A stretch of 64,000 bases of DNA. It comes from Macrocystis pyrifera (lineage: Eukaryota; Sar; Phaeophyceae; Laminariales; Laminariaceae). Each line of letters opens with the position of its first letter. The stretch's first letter is position 1. The DNA is taken from NCBI GenBank assembly GCA_031763025.1, contig JASSKH010000025.1, forward strand, positions 930,001-994,000. The letters run 5' to 3'. Below are positions 45,208 to 57,620 of the stretch, piece by piece. The notes beneath the pieces are model-generated. The model searched no databases. It saw only the letters and a list, made by a program, of their open reading frames with translations, and was not told where the DNA came from. The position numbers were made by a program, and so were the translations under genes.

Positions 45208-46029
45208 CTGCGAATGTAACCAGAAAAACGAAGAGGGTTCGAGCAAAACACCAAACGTGGTTTCATATCCTTAATATCAAATGCTGTTAGTCTGTTAGTC
45301 TGTTTGTAAACATAGTCTCGCGACCCAGCGCATTTCATGGGTAGGGAGACTAGGTGCCACATACATTGCAATAACGGGCCTCGTACCTCGTTGCGTGTTG
45401 AGCATTCCTGACAAAGCATGATCGATTACAGTCAAAGCGCAATGTGCCGAGATTTTACTGTAGTCATCACGCATCACAGCAGCGGCAGCAGCAGCACATC
45501 AAAGCAGCAGAGCGGCTGATCCAGCCGTGGAGAGGCTGGGTGCCACAACTAGTGGGACACCGGGTCTCACGTCGCGCCGAGTCATGGCGACCGCATGCTG
45601 GGCGTTGTGGACAACCTCGAGGTGGTCCTCCCGGAATCTACAAAGCTAGTATCTGCACACTCTGGACAATAGACGATAGGGACGGCATTAATACTAAATA
45701 TGGTGCAATGGATTTGTCTGTAGTCGTTTCTTTAAAGGGTATTGATTGGTACCTTTCTCAAGATATTATCGTCAGTAATTGGTATCGATATAATCTATGC
45801 CCCAACATATTGTTCAAGCAGCGGTCTTCGGCAAACCCTCGGTGAAGGCTATGGTGACCGGCTACGGCTAGGGATGAAAAGCTTGTACACCTCCGATTAC
45901 GTAACAAGTTATCGTATTATGTCAACGTGAGGCTTCAGCAACAACGAACGTTACCACGTCAGCTACTTTCCGCATTTTGTGATAAGGTAATGTTATTGTG
46001 CTATGATATTGGCGTGCGATCGTGTAATA
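45208..46029. other. Upstream flank of the minus-strand gene
   Basis: A promoter or first exon for the minus-strand gene may lie here, but neither is recognised. A 133-codon plus frame (45444-45845) contains a CAG-rich patch and has no domain. Confidence 0.35.
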
Positions 46030-47191
46030 TTTTGTTTAAGCGTTACCTTGCTCTCGTATTGACCGCAGTATATGTGTTACGGTGTTAGGGTAGGCAGCCC
46101 ATAGCGCGTAACACTATGTCAGCGCGTTAGCCCGCTTCCTTGTGGCTATCGTAACTCCCGTTGAAGCGATAAAGCCCATGGCCAATTGAATGCTAACCAT
46201 ATGTTACCGTGTTAGCGACATCAGCCAGTAGCGAGTGAAGGTTTCGTGCATTTAGCAGTTTGTTCAGAACAATCGTCGCGGATAAATTCGAAAATACCCT
46301 TTTCTGGAAGCTTCGCTTTCCCGTTGGCGTCGGTCTAAGGTACTGACTTATGGATGGATGACGTACCGTTTTTTAACTGGTTGTGGCCTTCTTTGCGGGG
46401 GATCCTTCCCTCATATCCCTTGGTATGGGGGATTGAAAACTTGGAGGCATTTATTTACCGGTGATGCTATATTATCATCCCCTGCCGGGAATACTTTGAC
46501 ACATGTTTCCCATTGGGATCTCGGAGAAATTGGATAACACGGCTACGTCGTGCTGCTCCGCGACGCCGCTATACCACTGACGAGAGTAACACATGATACA
46601 CATGTTATATCTCGGGAAGAGCCGAAGGGTGACGTCGCAACATTGCGTTTTTAAACGACTGCGGCCCCAACAGTAACTCAGTAATAAACTGTTAGCCCCG
46701 AATTTATTATTGAGATAACACAGTCAAACGAAATGTTAGAACGAGATTGTTACTGACTGCAAATCAACCGAAACATAATGTTAGAGAGAACTCCTATTAT
46801 AGGCTAACATTCCGACAGAATGCCACGCCTCGGCTGGCTAATACTGCAACAATGCTAACTGAAGCTCGATGTTACGTTATCCTACCCTAAGGCGATCAGA
46901 TGAGGCATCCCAATAACGGAGTGTCAGTAGTGCAGGCCACTACGTTTGATAGTTATTGATTAGAAACACAATGCTGAGTGATAGTAGTGCTGGCCAACAT
47001 AGTAACGTCATGATACGATGCTACGTGTAACGCTGGGTTAATGTTAATGTTTGGGTCTTATGCCTAACGCAGCAGAGACATCAACACTATTCTATCACGT
47101 TAGTAAATCTGCGGATATCGATCTGGACATGCTAGCGTGTCAACGTATGTGTATGGTCAAATCCTAGCGTTGTGATACAGTGTTGTTAATA
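46030..47191. repeat. GTTAG/CTAAC/GTTAC-enriched stretch
   Basis: The words GTTAG, GCTAAC, GTTAC, GTAAC and ACGTTA recur far more often than nearby, on both strands and at irregular spacing, from about 46030 to 47480. No open frame exceeds 60 codons. It may be a decayed short-period array. It is not a telomere-type repeat, because no regular period is visible. Confidence 0.35.
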
Positions 47192-47296
47192 TTACGGGAG
47201 CCATAGTAAATAGGACCAAATACTGTTAGTAAAAATAGGGAAAAAATATAATTTTTAGTGTGTACCGTAGGTCCTATTTACTATGGTCCCCCGTAA
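47192..47296 (-). mobile_element. Mariner-like MITE, copy 4
   Basis: Inverted relative to copies 2 and 3. The left end is TTACGGGAGCCATAGTAAATAG and the right end CTATTTACTATGGTCCCCCG, then TAA. TA precedes the left end, while the right flank reads CA, probably a decayed target site. The interior carries the reverse complement of the TTTTTACTAAC segment. Confidence 0.8.
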
Positions 47297-50235
47297 CAAC
47301 AAGCACGGATCACGGGCTAACCTAATGCTACTGTACCCGAACTGGACGAGAACGAGCAGAAATACGACTGTTGTGCACTCTCGTGGGTTTCTAACTGACA
47401 GGGTGCTACCACGTTACCGTGATTTCTCTTCCAGTTCTAACTCAATGTTAGTACGTGGCCACGCCCCTGCGTTAGGCCCCACAGCGTAGATAAGTGTTAT
47501 CCGAGTGTTCCGTTATCCGGGGTGTACGCTTGTACAACCTAGTGCGGTCGCCATTGACTATCTGTAAGCCCCCCAAACAATATTTTGGCCGGCAATGGCC
47601 ATCGACAGACACAGTGTATAATCTATTGTGTGTGGTGGACTAAATGTCTAACGATTGACGTAATCTATTTTGACACCAAAACCCAACGCCCACTATTGAA
47701 ATACAAGGCGGTTCAATTTACGTCGTGCGATAGCACTTTCATTTTTAGTAGAGTATGGCTGTTTGTGATACTGGCAGCAATGAGTGCGTGTTACATGTAT
47801 TACCTGATCGGCAGTATTGAGTTAATGATACATATATTGATATACGTACGTGATCACGTGATGATGCACCATACCTGATTCCATACCTGAGCAACAAGGG
47901 GGGGGGGGGGTGTAGAAAAAAATCTGGCCCTAAGAATACCAGGTACTATTAATAAGTATACTGCAAAGACCTGGTACGTATTACACGACAACTTCAAATA
48001 CCTGGTGCGCATAATATGATAAACTTATTGTTTTTTCTGTTCGCGTCATGTTGTGAACGTGGATTCGTTTTCCAAAAATAATTTATTCTATTCTACCAGG
48101 TAGACAAAACGCGTCACATCACCCGTCCATGGCACTTTAATTCTCGACCACAATAGACCGGCGACACCATGTATTGACATCGAGTATAGGCAGCAACACG
48201 GTATAGATATTTATGACGGAACACGAATGTATTTATGGGATAGTTTAACGTATTACTTCGGATGCGTTCTATGGTTCGGGGATAACCGTAACTTTTTCTG
48301 CGGGTCAGGACTTGAAGAGCTCTGTACTAATTCTAGTATGCCATTCAAAACTACAGCAGCAGTGTGAAAAAGCTAAACGTACAACCCAATGACCAATCCC
48401 AAAGCCTGGGCACGTCACGGAAGATGTTGTAGAACACTTTTGGTATTCCAACGGAATTTTGTTAATGAGCCCGGTCGGTTAGAATATGTGTGATTAAAAT
48501 CTGCTTTAAGTCCCTATCAAGGCGTGCCTCGTTGGAATGTGCTGCAAACAGCCTGGACAATATGAAAGTGATACGAACAGTGCTCAAGCAGAAATTTGCT
48601 GGTACAATAGACCTCAAAGAATGTGTATCATTGGACAATAGACTGGCAATACTGCCTGTCGATATGTATTGTCCATCACACTGCAGATGATTGGTCACTG
48701 TGGACACAATCGGTGGCCATTGTCAGCCATCATAAATTGTGTGGGGTGTCTTAAAATTTCAATAGTCAACCGAAGTAGTTGTGCGAGCTTTCCATCGATG
48801 CCAATATGTTTGACAATGAACTAAACGTTGTGTATTTCGACAGCTGTAATTGCTGCCAACAAAAGATGGACACTCGCGTCCATAATAGACATTCAGCCAT
48901 CGCCACCCACGGACTATTGGGTTGCGTGTTTACATTATTACACTATTTCCAAATTCCATGTCGATATCGTGCAAGGGTGGGTATCTACGGCCTATGTCGT
49001 CGACCGCCGACGTGTACATGCGAGCAAGAGGGGAACAATAATCATCAACCAACAGGGCAAGCAAGGGCATATTGTAAAAAACTGGTGCAACAGGTGCATA
49101 TGTTTTTCAGCCCGTCCCCCCTTTCGATCCCAGCAGAGGTCCCCGGTAATCTGTTTGGGCCAGCAAGGCCCATGGGATGAACACTATTCACAACCTATTG
49201 TGGTGGACAATATATATCGATGGAAGGGTTGCACAATCTATAGCGCCCGACGATGGCCAGCGGTGGACACATTTCAGCCTGTCTTGTTGTGGACAATGTC
49301 TAACAACTGATCGGCATAATCCCCCGTCTGATGGTATCACAACAGACTGTTTGTCGCCAAGTTTCTGAAGCTGTTGTCGACGAAAGTATCCACCTTTTAG
49401 ACACGTGCTATGGTATGTTGTGGCCGGCAGTGAACATCGATAAATTCCCCCTTGGTCCGTTTCTTAAGCAATGTACTATTGAGGCGTGCTACGATAGAGG
49501 TGGCAATTTCGGCAAATATATTTCAGACAGGCCGGGCAGCTTCAACCATTTGGGCCTCCGAGAAAGCGACCGAAGCGACCTAAAAACGAGGGCAATCTTC
49601 TGTGCCATCAATCGTCTACGCGCAGCCTGCGCCCAGCAGAAATGGTCGACCGTGTTGCGGCACAACTAGCTGCATCGTAACTTAGACACCACTTTACACC
49701 ATCTCCCACTCACGCAGTGGCCGTTGCTACAACTGTCGCTTGGTACCGTCAATTTTTCCCTTTGAAGTCTCATGGTTGGAATGCCGATAGGCTTCGACAA
49801 TACTTAGTGCTCGTGGTACGTGTACCTGGTACCATGAAGGATTTGAAATTCATTGGGCTGCCATTTAATCTTTTCTCGAAGGTAGTTTTTAGGTAGCTTA
49901 TTTTAAGTAATGGCGCAAGAAAGATTTTACTTCAAAAGTGACTTACAGTACTGTAGTAGCAGAACGTGTTGAGCCTATTGAATGAGAAAGAGCGAAACAA
50001 TATGTTACATGCTCTACTGCAGGTGTTACACCCACCGTGGCACGCGTCTACTCTATTGCAGATAGCTCACTCTATGGCTAGGCATGTTGTCCAGGGTGTG
50101 CGGCATTGTCACTGGCTTTAGATAGAAATGAAAGTATTTATTTGGCCCAGCCATCAATAACGTTGGCATCGCTGCTGGCTAGTGCCGTTGCATACTGCAA
50201 TGTGTGTGAGATTGTTTCCAGCGGCGGCATATAGC
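47297..50235. repeat. Unassigned, with degenerate TTGTGGTGGACAAT-like motifs
   Basis: Between about 47620 and 49320 the words GTGGAC, GTGGACAAT and ATTGTCCA recur irregularly (for example 47632, 48700, 49200, 49261, 49291), suggesting an old tandem array. Two overlapping plus frames (48779-49180 and 48828-49310, 133 and 160 codons) cross it without motifs. A G-run lies at 47900-47911. Confidence 0.3.
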
Positions 50236-50420
50236 ATAGAACACCACCACCTACCATCACCACACCAGCAACAGCTACCACCACTGCTACAACCGCCGCC
50301 GCCAAGAGCAGCAACAGCAGCAGCAACAACAGCAGCGCCAGCACCAGTACCAGCACCAGCACCAGCAGCTACCACCGCGCCACCACAGACGCCAATAGCA
50401 GCTGCGTACTGATGCTGTGG
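50236..50420 (+). repeat. CAC/CAG/AGC trinucleotide-type repeat
   Basis: Interrupted CAG, CAC and ACC triplets give homopolymer-like peptides in every frame on both strands (poly-Leu, poly-Ala/Gly, Pro-Ala). They are produced by the repeat and are not genes. A separate (CAA)n patch lies at 50528-50575. Confidence 0.85.
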
Positions 50421-51590
50421 TCTATACAGTAGTGTTGACCACGGACTGAACACTACGGCCATGAGCTACTGTACAAGTATGTGAAGTGATATCAACGTCA
50501 AATAAGATTAAGAACAACTTCGAAATCAACAACAACAGATAACACTGTCAATACAAACATCAACAACAACAACAACGTCGGTGGCGGCCTATCTGTAATT
50601 GCGGGTAAAAACTTCAGCAGGAGCAACGCGAGCGATTAAAAATCTTGGAGACACGCTTCAAATGCGGTACGTAGGTATATATCTTTAGCTTTTTTGCTTT
50701 TCCACTGTGCACTTTCAAGAGCCTTCGACCCAGGAAGCTGTTTGTCTAAGGTCACTGGGCAATCACATGCATCGCATGAATCAAAGGGACTCACCGCATA
50801 TTCCATTTATGGTGATCGCGTCGTTTTTACATACGCACTTGTCTTCGGCAGCCCCGCCTGCTGCAACTGACGTTTCCGCTTGTGCTGGTGCGGGGAGGTT
50901 AGGTGGACACCGCGCGTAAAATGGAACGGCCGAAGAAAACATGGCTGAGCTTCACCGCAAACAAGCAGGCACACGTGCAGCTGACGAGACTCCACTGTAA
51001 CCCCCATTCAAAGGTCTAATAAACATCAAAACGCCAAAATATGAACAACTGTATGAGCTTGCGTGTCGTCTTTCTTTTTTGTTGGGGGGGGGGTAAACAT
51101 CCTAGCAACTGTTCAAAGGCCCGAACAACAACGGGCATGCTATAATGTGAACAAACACTGCTGTATGAGCGTGGATGACGTTTTTTGTTTGTTTTTCAAA
51201 GAATTATTCTATTCCACTGACAATGAAGTTAATCGAACATGGCTAGGTATTCAAATGGTGTACACGACACACCACGGAATTCAATGGAAGGTATGCAGCA
51301 AGTACCGCATTCGAAGGCATCTTGACGTGTACGCTTGCTGTGATACTGGATGCCACGTCTACCACAATGACGAAACCAAATGCCACGCCACTCCACCCCG
51401 TCATGACTCGTTCCAGGTGTGACCTTCCGGAAACAAGCAGCTCCCCTTGCCGACTAGCGCTTTCCTTACGCAGACGGCACGCAACGTACTTACTTGAGCA
51501 GTATCCGTTTTCCATGCAACAGGAGGGTTTAATACAATCTTCATGTGCCGTGCACAGCTCTGTAAACATTTAAGTTGGCGTCGAAGTCAC
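50421..51590. other. No recognised gene
   Basis: Overlapping frames of 70-119 codons include 51063-51422 plus and 51243-51569 minus. The minus frame has several Cys residues (CTAHEDCIKPSCCMENGYCSS, a pattern like small disulfide-rich proteins) but no signal peptide or splice framework. Confidence 0.35.
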
Positions 51591-51619
51591 GGGGGGGGGG
51601 GGGGGGGGGGGGGGGGGGG
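51591..51619 (+). repeat. 29-bp G homopolymer
   Basis: An uninterrupted run of 29 G followed by (GA)n. It is a strong candidate for G-quadruplex formation and for length error in sequencing. The frame through it (51575-51820) is not a gene. Confidence 0.9.
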
Positions 51620-52110
51620 AGAGAGACCGCCGTCATGTATACAAGCAATCCAGAATCAGGATTCTGGCTGTACAGTCTTCAAATCACAGTATCAACTGTT
51701 CAATCATTAGAACTCACAGCTCACGTATCTGATGAGTTTATAAAAGCACATTATCAAGGTACTGGCGACATCGTGTGTTGCTATTTCAGACGGGAGCACT
51801 TGCTCGTCTGTATGTTGTGATCTACTGTTTTTTTCGTTTATTTTGTGAGATATACAAAGAACCGTGTCCGACATGAGCACAATTGGGTGGCACCCATGAC
51901 ACATGCTACGATTGGGGTAGCATGTTATGGGAGAACTTGTTTCGGCTGATGGGGTTCTTCGATATCAGAGCTGCCAAAATTCCGTTCGTGCTTTACACTG
52001 TAATTCGGTTCACATATATGTCATGGCGCTGGCCGTCTTGTTCAGCGTACATTTGCTGCCAAGTCCGGGATTCGAGTGAGGTACGGGGCTCCTCATATGA
52101 ATAACATTTT

Positions 52111-52194
52111 GTTTAGGACCGCAGTCCCGTTCTGGGATAATCTACTTGGAGTTTGAGTGTTTATCCCGAAACACGGGACCGCAGTTTGTAAAAG
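52111..52194. mobile_element. Palindromic TTAA-type MITE, copy 3 (divergent)
   Basis: GGACCGCAGTCCCG...GGGATAA on the left pairs with TTATCCCG...CGGGACCGCAGT on the right. The right end, read in reverse, is GACCCCTTTTACAAACTGCGG, matching the CCCCTTT start of copy 1. It is more diverged than the other two copies. Confidence 0.65.
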
Positions 52195-52484
52195 GGGTCA
52201 CTTCGGGCAAAACCTACAAGATATTTCGAAGAACCAGATACGTTTATTGTTCTCAGTTGCAAGACAATTTCTGGTACAATTTCGAACTTTCACGACGCTC
52301 TACCGGACTGATCTTTTCCCAGGTCTAATGCTTAGATCATCTCCCTCACTGTAGTTCAAGAGAACGTAGGTAGTAGGCCCTGCATGTCTACCAGTCCCCG
52401 GATCGATCCAACGCCTTTTTCATTTCGAAAACAGCAACCTCCTACAATGTGCGAAGTCGGAGGGCATGTTTCGCGGGGTTCCTG

Positions 52485-53515
52485 GCTCGCAGGGGTAACG
52501 AGAGACTACCTGTACGAATACCTATACGAGTAATGTTTGAATAACTGGAGGGAGGAAAGGATCACTCGGGAGGGCAAGAGCAGGACGCGACCTAATCTTG
52601 TTGAACCTGCCCATCGAAGAGAAACAATGGACGCTGGCAGCGAAGAAATTGGGAAAGTGATTCAGACGTGCTGAACAAGCGGCAGAGCAGTACATGAAGC
52701 GTTGGTTCGTTTATAAGAAGGATTTATGTAGCACAACGGCGAGCGCTTGAGGTAAAAAAAGGGCAGCAACTTAATCAAGATGCCGTTCGACTCAAGGCCA
52801 GGCGGGGAAAGAAAGAGGAGCCATGTTTAACAGCAGCTAGGCCGGTTCAGAAAGTGAAGGCACCCGCCGAAACTTGACACTCGTCGTCTTTCTAGTCAAG
52901 ACGCCCAGTGACTACTGCCTAATACTGTGATACAATCCCTGATGCAGTTGTTTTTTTGTTCGCATTATTATTTTTGTTTTGTTTGTCGTGATGCCTCATC
53001 CCGTACCAAGTCGATGTCAGCCTCCCCCCCTCGTACCACGTACCCTGTCATGCATCTGCTGTGTCATAGTATTGTTTTTTTTGTTTGACCCTTTGATATT
53101 TTTCCTTTTTTTTCCGATTCTGTTGACAATCTCGTTAGTCCGTTTGTCTCTGTTCTCTTGGTGTCCGTTGTGTCGTCCTTGACCCACAACAGGACGAAGG
53201 ACTGCTCGGTTTTGTTTTTCGTAATTGTTGGCTCTTTTTGTCTTCTTGCCTTCCGTCTGGTCTTCTTGGGACGTCTGTATGTTGGTCCATCAGCTCGGGA
53301 CATATCATACGACTGATCGTACCAGAAAACAACAACCTTGTCCTCGGTACCCTGCCTGCGCCTTGAGCACATGTTTGCTTGGTTTTAGTCTCTTCTATTT
53401 TTTCCTCTCTCCTCTTCTTACTTTTCTCTCTTCGTGTTTTTATTTCTGCTATATATATGTTGAGTGTACATATGATACCATGATACCATGGATATGTACC
53501 TGGTGTTACTAAGTT
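52485..53515 (+). mobile_element. Divergent LINE 3' part
   Basis: Sequence reading AEQAAEQYMKRW, then YVAQRRALE near 52670-52755, parallels LEAAEQFMGRW...SRQRRA of the LINE family. An earlier IRVMFE-LEGGK (near 52525-52560) parallels SRLMFGTIAGG. A T-rich 3' region follows (52945-53430) but without the conserved tail blocks of the other copies, so this may be an older or different subfamily. Frames are broken. Confidence 0.6.
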
Positions 53516-54869
53516 TCAAGTGATACGGGATGGTTACCACAGCTCGTTAGTACCGTTTCGCATACGGACTGGTATAGTACTGCCGTGCGCAATATTTGAT
53601 ACTTGTTTGTTTCCTCTCAGCTAAAGGCACTGTTGGCTACAGTCTTTTTTTGTGATCACAGGCAACATTTCGAGGAAGTGAGCTAAAATGTGAAACATAT
53701 CATCTGCTACCCGTAGACAAATTAGCTGGTACGGTTTTGACTCAGATGTTGGCCGGCCAAAACGAACATGAAATACGTTGGTCAGGACACGGTCTGAGGC
53801 CTAGTAGTCGAGTTATGCCGTGTTCCGCAAGTAGTCGTGATACTTCGGTATTTTACCATGAAGTGGGTTGCTGTTGTAGGAAAAAACGAAAGGACGGATG
53901 TGCTATTTAATTTTGACCGAAGGAGATCCCTTAAACCTTACCAGGTATGGTGTATGTGTGTAGTAGCTTGCGCCCATTCCACTCGATTTTGCATTCGACA
54001 CTTTTCGAAACGAGGTCACGTTGGCTCTAGATACAAACCATAAGTCTAATGTATCTAGAGGAGTTATAGATCTGTCGGTGAAATAAACTGTGAAAGTTGT
54101 GTTGCATCAACACCTGATCAACTCGGTACTACCAGCGAGAAAATGACCGACCGTATTCGGCCTGCACACATGTGGCTCGGCATCAACACTCACCCATGAT
54201 TTGCAAGAGGCATGTTTTGTTTTCTTCGCCCAGACGAAGCAGCGTTATGCCGTACGAAGTACAAGGAAAAAACGTCTGTCTTGACACTAGAAATCCCGTG
54301 CTTTCGCCAAACCTATGTAAGGCAGCAATGCTACTTTTGGACGCTGCACGTTCATGCCGAAAGTTTTCCACACGAAATATTGAAATAATAGGCATGGTCG
54401 GCGTATTCATTGGTCTACGTGACAAATGGTATAAGCACGCCAGGCGTAGCAGGCATACTGCAACTAAACGTCGCCAGTGCATGTACGATAACCATTTTAC
54501 AGCGTGACTCGCCTAATGTATACGCCTAGGATATCCGGTCGCATTAGATGGCATTCCCAGTTTCGAGGGGAAAACCTCCTGTTCATAGCAGGTCCAGCCG
54601 CCGTCTTCACAGGGGCGGTGGCTCCCAAACGAAAGGGTTGGCCGTGACGTGTGAGATGACAAAACCAAAGTCGTATAAGCAATTTGGAAGTTACAATTCA
54701 AATTTTGATTCGGTCGGTTAGGGCATATTGCCATGCTGATCATACGTTGGTGCGTTGTAGGACCATTGACAGCTTCAGACAGCCTCAACACAGTACTACG
54801 AAGTGTTTTTCTTGAAGACCATCTGTAGCCGTAAAACATTTCTAGCTGGACTGGGCGGAAAACGTCACT
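53516..54869. other. No recognised gene
   Basis: A plus frame at 54172-54507 (111 codons) and an overlapping minus frame at 54183-54482 (99 codons) show no motif. Confidence 0.45.
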
Positions 54870-55720
54870 CATATACGACGTGTTTGCGCTCTATTTCGCT
54901 AGGCCGATCGCGCGGGTCGAGACGACTCACTGCATAAGCCCGTCCTATCGTCACGTGCCCCGGTTGCGCATTGGCATTGGTAGGTTGCTCGGCCACCTGC
55001 AGGTATGTTCCCTTTGGCTTCAGTTCACGAGGGGAATTCAGCATGGGATAGATCCGATACGGGGAAAAGCGGCACGGAGCGGTAAGGACGACGCAAACAA
55101 CCATGTCGACCTATTATACGATCATAAAGTATAAAGAACACACATTTGGCAACATCATATAAATGTGCGTATAGCCGTCAAACTCGATCGTGAATGTGTA
55201 GCATCCGGCAGGAATGCCCAGAGGGAGCTATGGTTTATACTGCACACACTACAATCACGTTGAATGAAGGTGTGCGGCAGTCGTTTCACCGAATTTCCCG
55301 CTTCGACATGTACAGGTGTCTGAGGCCAACTTTCATTGCAAATGAAATCACACTAGCATCTTGGTGATCGAAATTTCCTATCGCGGGACCTGGACCAACT
55401 CCGTACTCGAACGTATTGGTCCTGGGATGAATGGCTTAAGCACGCCTAGTGTTGATCGACTCATGATGCACAGAGAAACCGATATGTAATCCGGCGAGCA
55501 CAGCGTTGCAAAAAGTACGGCAACAAGTAACTGCCTGCGTCCTCCCACGTTTACGACGCCGACACGTCGATGGCGCACGGCGGTCTCACATATGCATTGT
55601 CTCTTTGACGTGTCGCAGCATTTAGTAGCGCAGTGGCTGTCCGCCTTGCACGCTAATTTGGTGGAGAGTACAGACGAAGGGGCGCAGGGACAGGAAATCG
55701 GTCGACTTATAAGCTATATG
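54870..55720 (+). repeat. Diverged duplication D, copy 1
   Basis: Short blocks recur in the same order about 1.93 kb downstream: GCGCGGGTC...CACTCACTGCAT-type sequence, CAACAAGTAACTGCCTGC, and a GCGCAGGG(A/G)CAG block. The sequence between the blocks is poorly conserved. This points to an old segmental or element duplication. Confidence 0.35.
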
Positions 55721-56799
55721 CTGGTTGACGGCGAACACTCGGTCTTAAAAAACTGGAACACGCACCAGCATCATGCCAATCAATCATCCGCATGCCTGAC
55801 AGAACACAACAAGGGTAGTGTTGCTACATGCAGACTCTGTGAGAGGCACCATTTGACGGTACCTATACCAAGTGATTCGGTAGGTGGCTTGTGCTTCAAC
55901 CGTGGTCGCGGCAATATTGAGCCTAGAGGCATTCACGTAAATATATGTATTTGACCTTGAAATGGCGCAAAGGGCTTTGAAGGTCGCGCTTGGTTAGCAC
56001 CCGGTCCCTACGACACACAACCGAGGAGACTAACCACAGCTTCGACCCGTGTGAAGCAAGTAGTACAATAAATCCCTACTTCGGATTCTTGGCGTGGGAT
56101 ATGAAGCATTGGGTGTGTGCGTACGAAACGTCGGGGAAGCTATATAGCTCCTCTCCTTTGATAGCGGAGAACTTTAAAGTACGCATGAACCGACCATGGC
56201 GTACGCTACTGTCGACTACCTCAAGATACTTTGTTACAATGTTATTGACGCAAATATTGGGAACCATAGCTGGAGGAATGGTAATCCGGGATGTGCGCAG
56301 CGAGTACGAGACTACTTATAGTCCTGGTGCTAAGCACGAGCACGTCCTGCATGCTAGGTACACGTGCGTCTAGGGCCTACTCAATCGATCAGATCTATTG
56401 TGGTGCTCACTAAGGCAACGACTTCGAGAAGGAATTGAAGGTGAAACCAGTTCAACAACCCCATGGCCTAGGCGTACAACAGAAATATTTTAACAAGACC
56501 AAAGGGTATTCCAACGACACTGGGTAAGTTCTGGGTTGAGGCGACCCGTCAGTCGGAAACCAAAGTAGCCGAACCGTGTCACCCTATTGCAGTACGCGTC
56601 ACACGGTGTTTGTGTTCAAACCAGCGTGCGTAGACGATCGTTTTCGTTTCCAAGTTCCTTGAAACGTCATCTTGTACATGGCGTTTATTTGGTCTAAATG
56701 GCTTGAATACGGTATTTACGGTACGGTGACCAATACCGTTGCTATCCTGTCTGAGCCGGGCTGACGATTCACTTACTCACAGCGTCTTTTTGCTCTGTT
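55721..56799. other. Unassigned; two plus-strand frames
   Basis: Frames 55592-55954 (120 codons) and 55990-56373 (127 codons) lie one after the other on the plus strand with mixed composition. I recognise no domain. They could be exons or chance. Confidence 0.3.
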
Positions 56800-57620
56800 C
56801 AGCTATGTCAATTACGCTCGCCGCGCGGGGTCACGGCCACTCACTGCATTTGTTATGTCGGCTATCACCGCTTAGGCATTGGCAGTCGTCCTCCACTTCA
56901 GTTCCTTCAAGTTGCTGGTTTGGGGCTACTCGTAGTGATGAGGAGCAATTCGGCGTAGAGCAGACCCGACACGGAGAAAATTAGTACAACGGTAAATATG
57001 AGGAATATACAATGGTCTTGCGAACAAAAACAGTTACATCACAAATTGAACATTCCAGCCAGCATCACGAAATATCCCCGTCAAACGCGAATGTTATTGA
57101 GAAGCAAGCAGTGACAAATCATATAAATTATCACGCGTGCTGTATATAGTTATTACATAACACCACAGAGGCACAGAACCAACGTGTACCACACGATGCA
57201 CTCACCAATACATTCGACATCTACTCGAGGCTTGGGGCAACCTTCACTGCAAGGGGGAAAGAAGCAAGGCCTGAACAATTTGGTGATCCAAACGAGGCCG
57301 CAGAATAGTCGAACCGGGTCCATAGAAGTAAGATTTACCGCATAAGACGAATTTCCCTACCACCCCTCGCGTTGCGTCCCCGTTCTATATATTCATAGAA
57401 TCAAGGGCATGCAATCCCACAACAAGTAACTGCCTGCCTCCTTGCTGGGTCCCGGCGTCCACGCTTGGTGCGCGACATTCTTACCGCAACGATTTTTGCC
57501 TTGGATGCAGCACGTGTCAGGCTTGCATTGACTGGTATTTTTGCACGCTGACGTTAGGAGTTAAGTACAAACAGGCGAGGGCACGCAGGGGCAGCAGACA
57601 TATCGCGGTGACCATTACTA
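56800..57620 (+). repeat. Diverged duplication D, copy 2
   Basis: This is the partner of 54870-55720. The clearest shared block is CAACAAGTAACTGCCTGC (57420-57437 here, 55527-55544 in copy 1). Confidence 0.35.

Noticed and set aside
46030-47480. Telomere-like repeat
   Set aside because: TTAGGG-like words are rare, and no regular period or consistent strand orientation is seen.
50154-50462. Ala/Gly- and Leu-rich frames of 74-102 codons
   Set aside because: They are translations of an interrupted trinucleotide repeat, open in several frames at once.
51575-51820. Frame with a poly-Gly tract
   Set aside because: The glycines are only the 29-bp G run.
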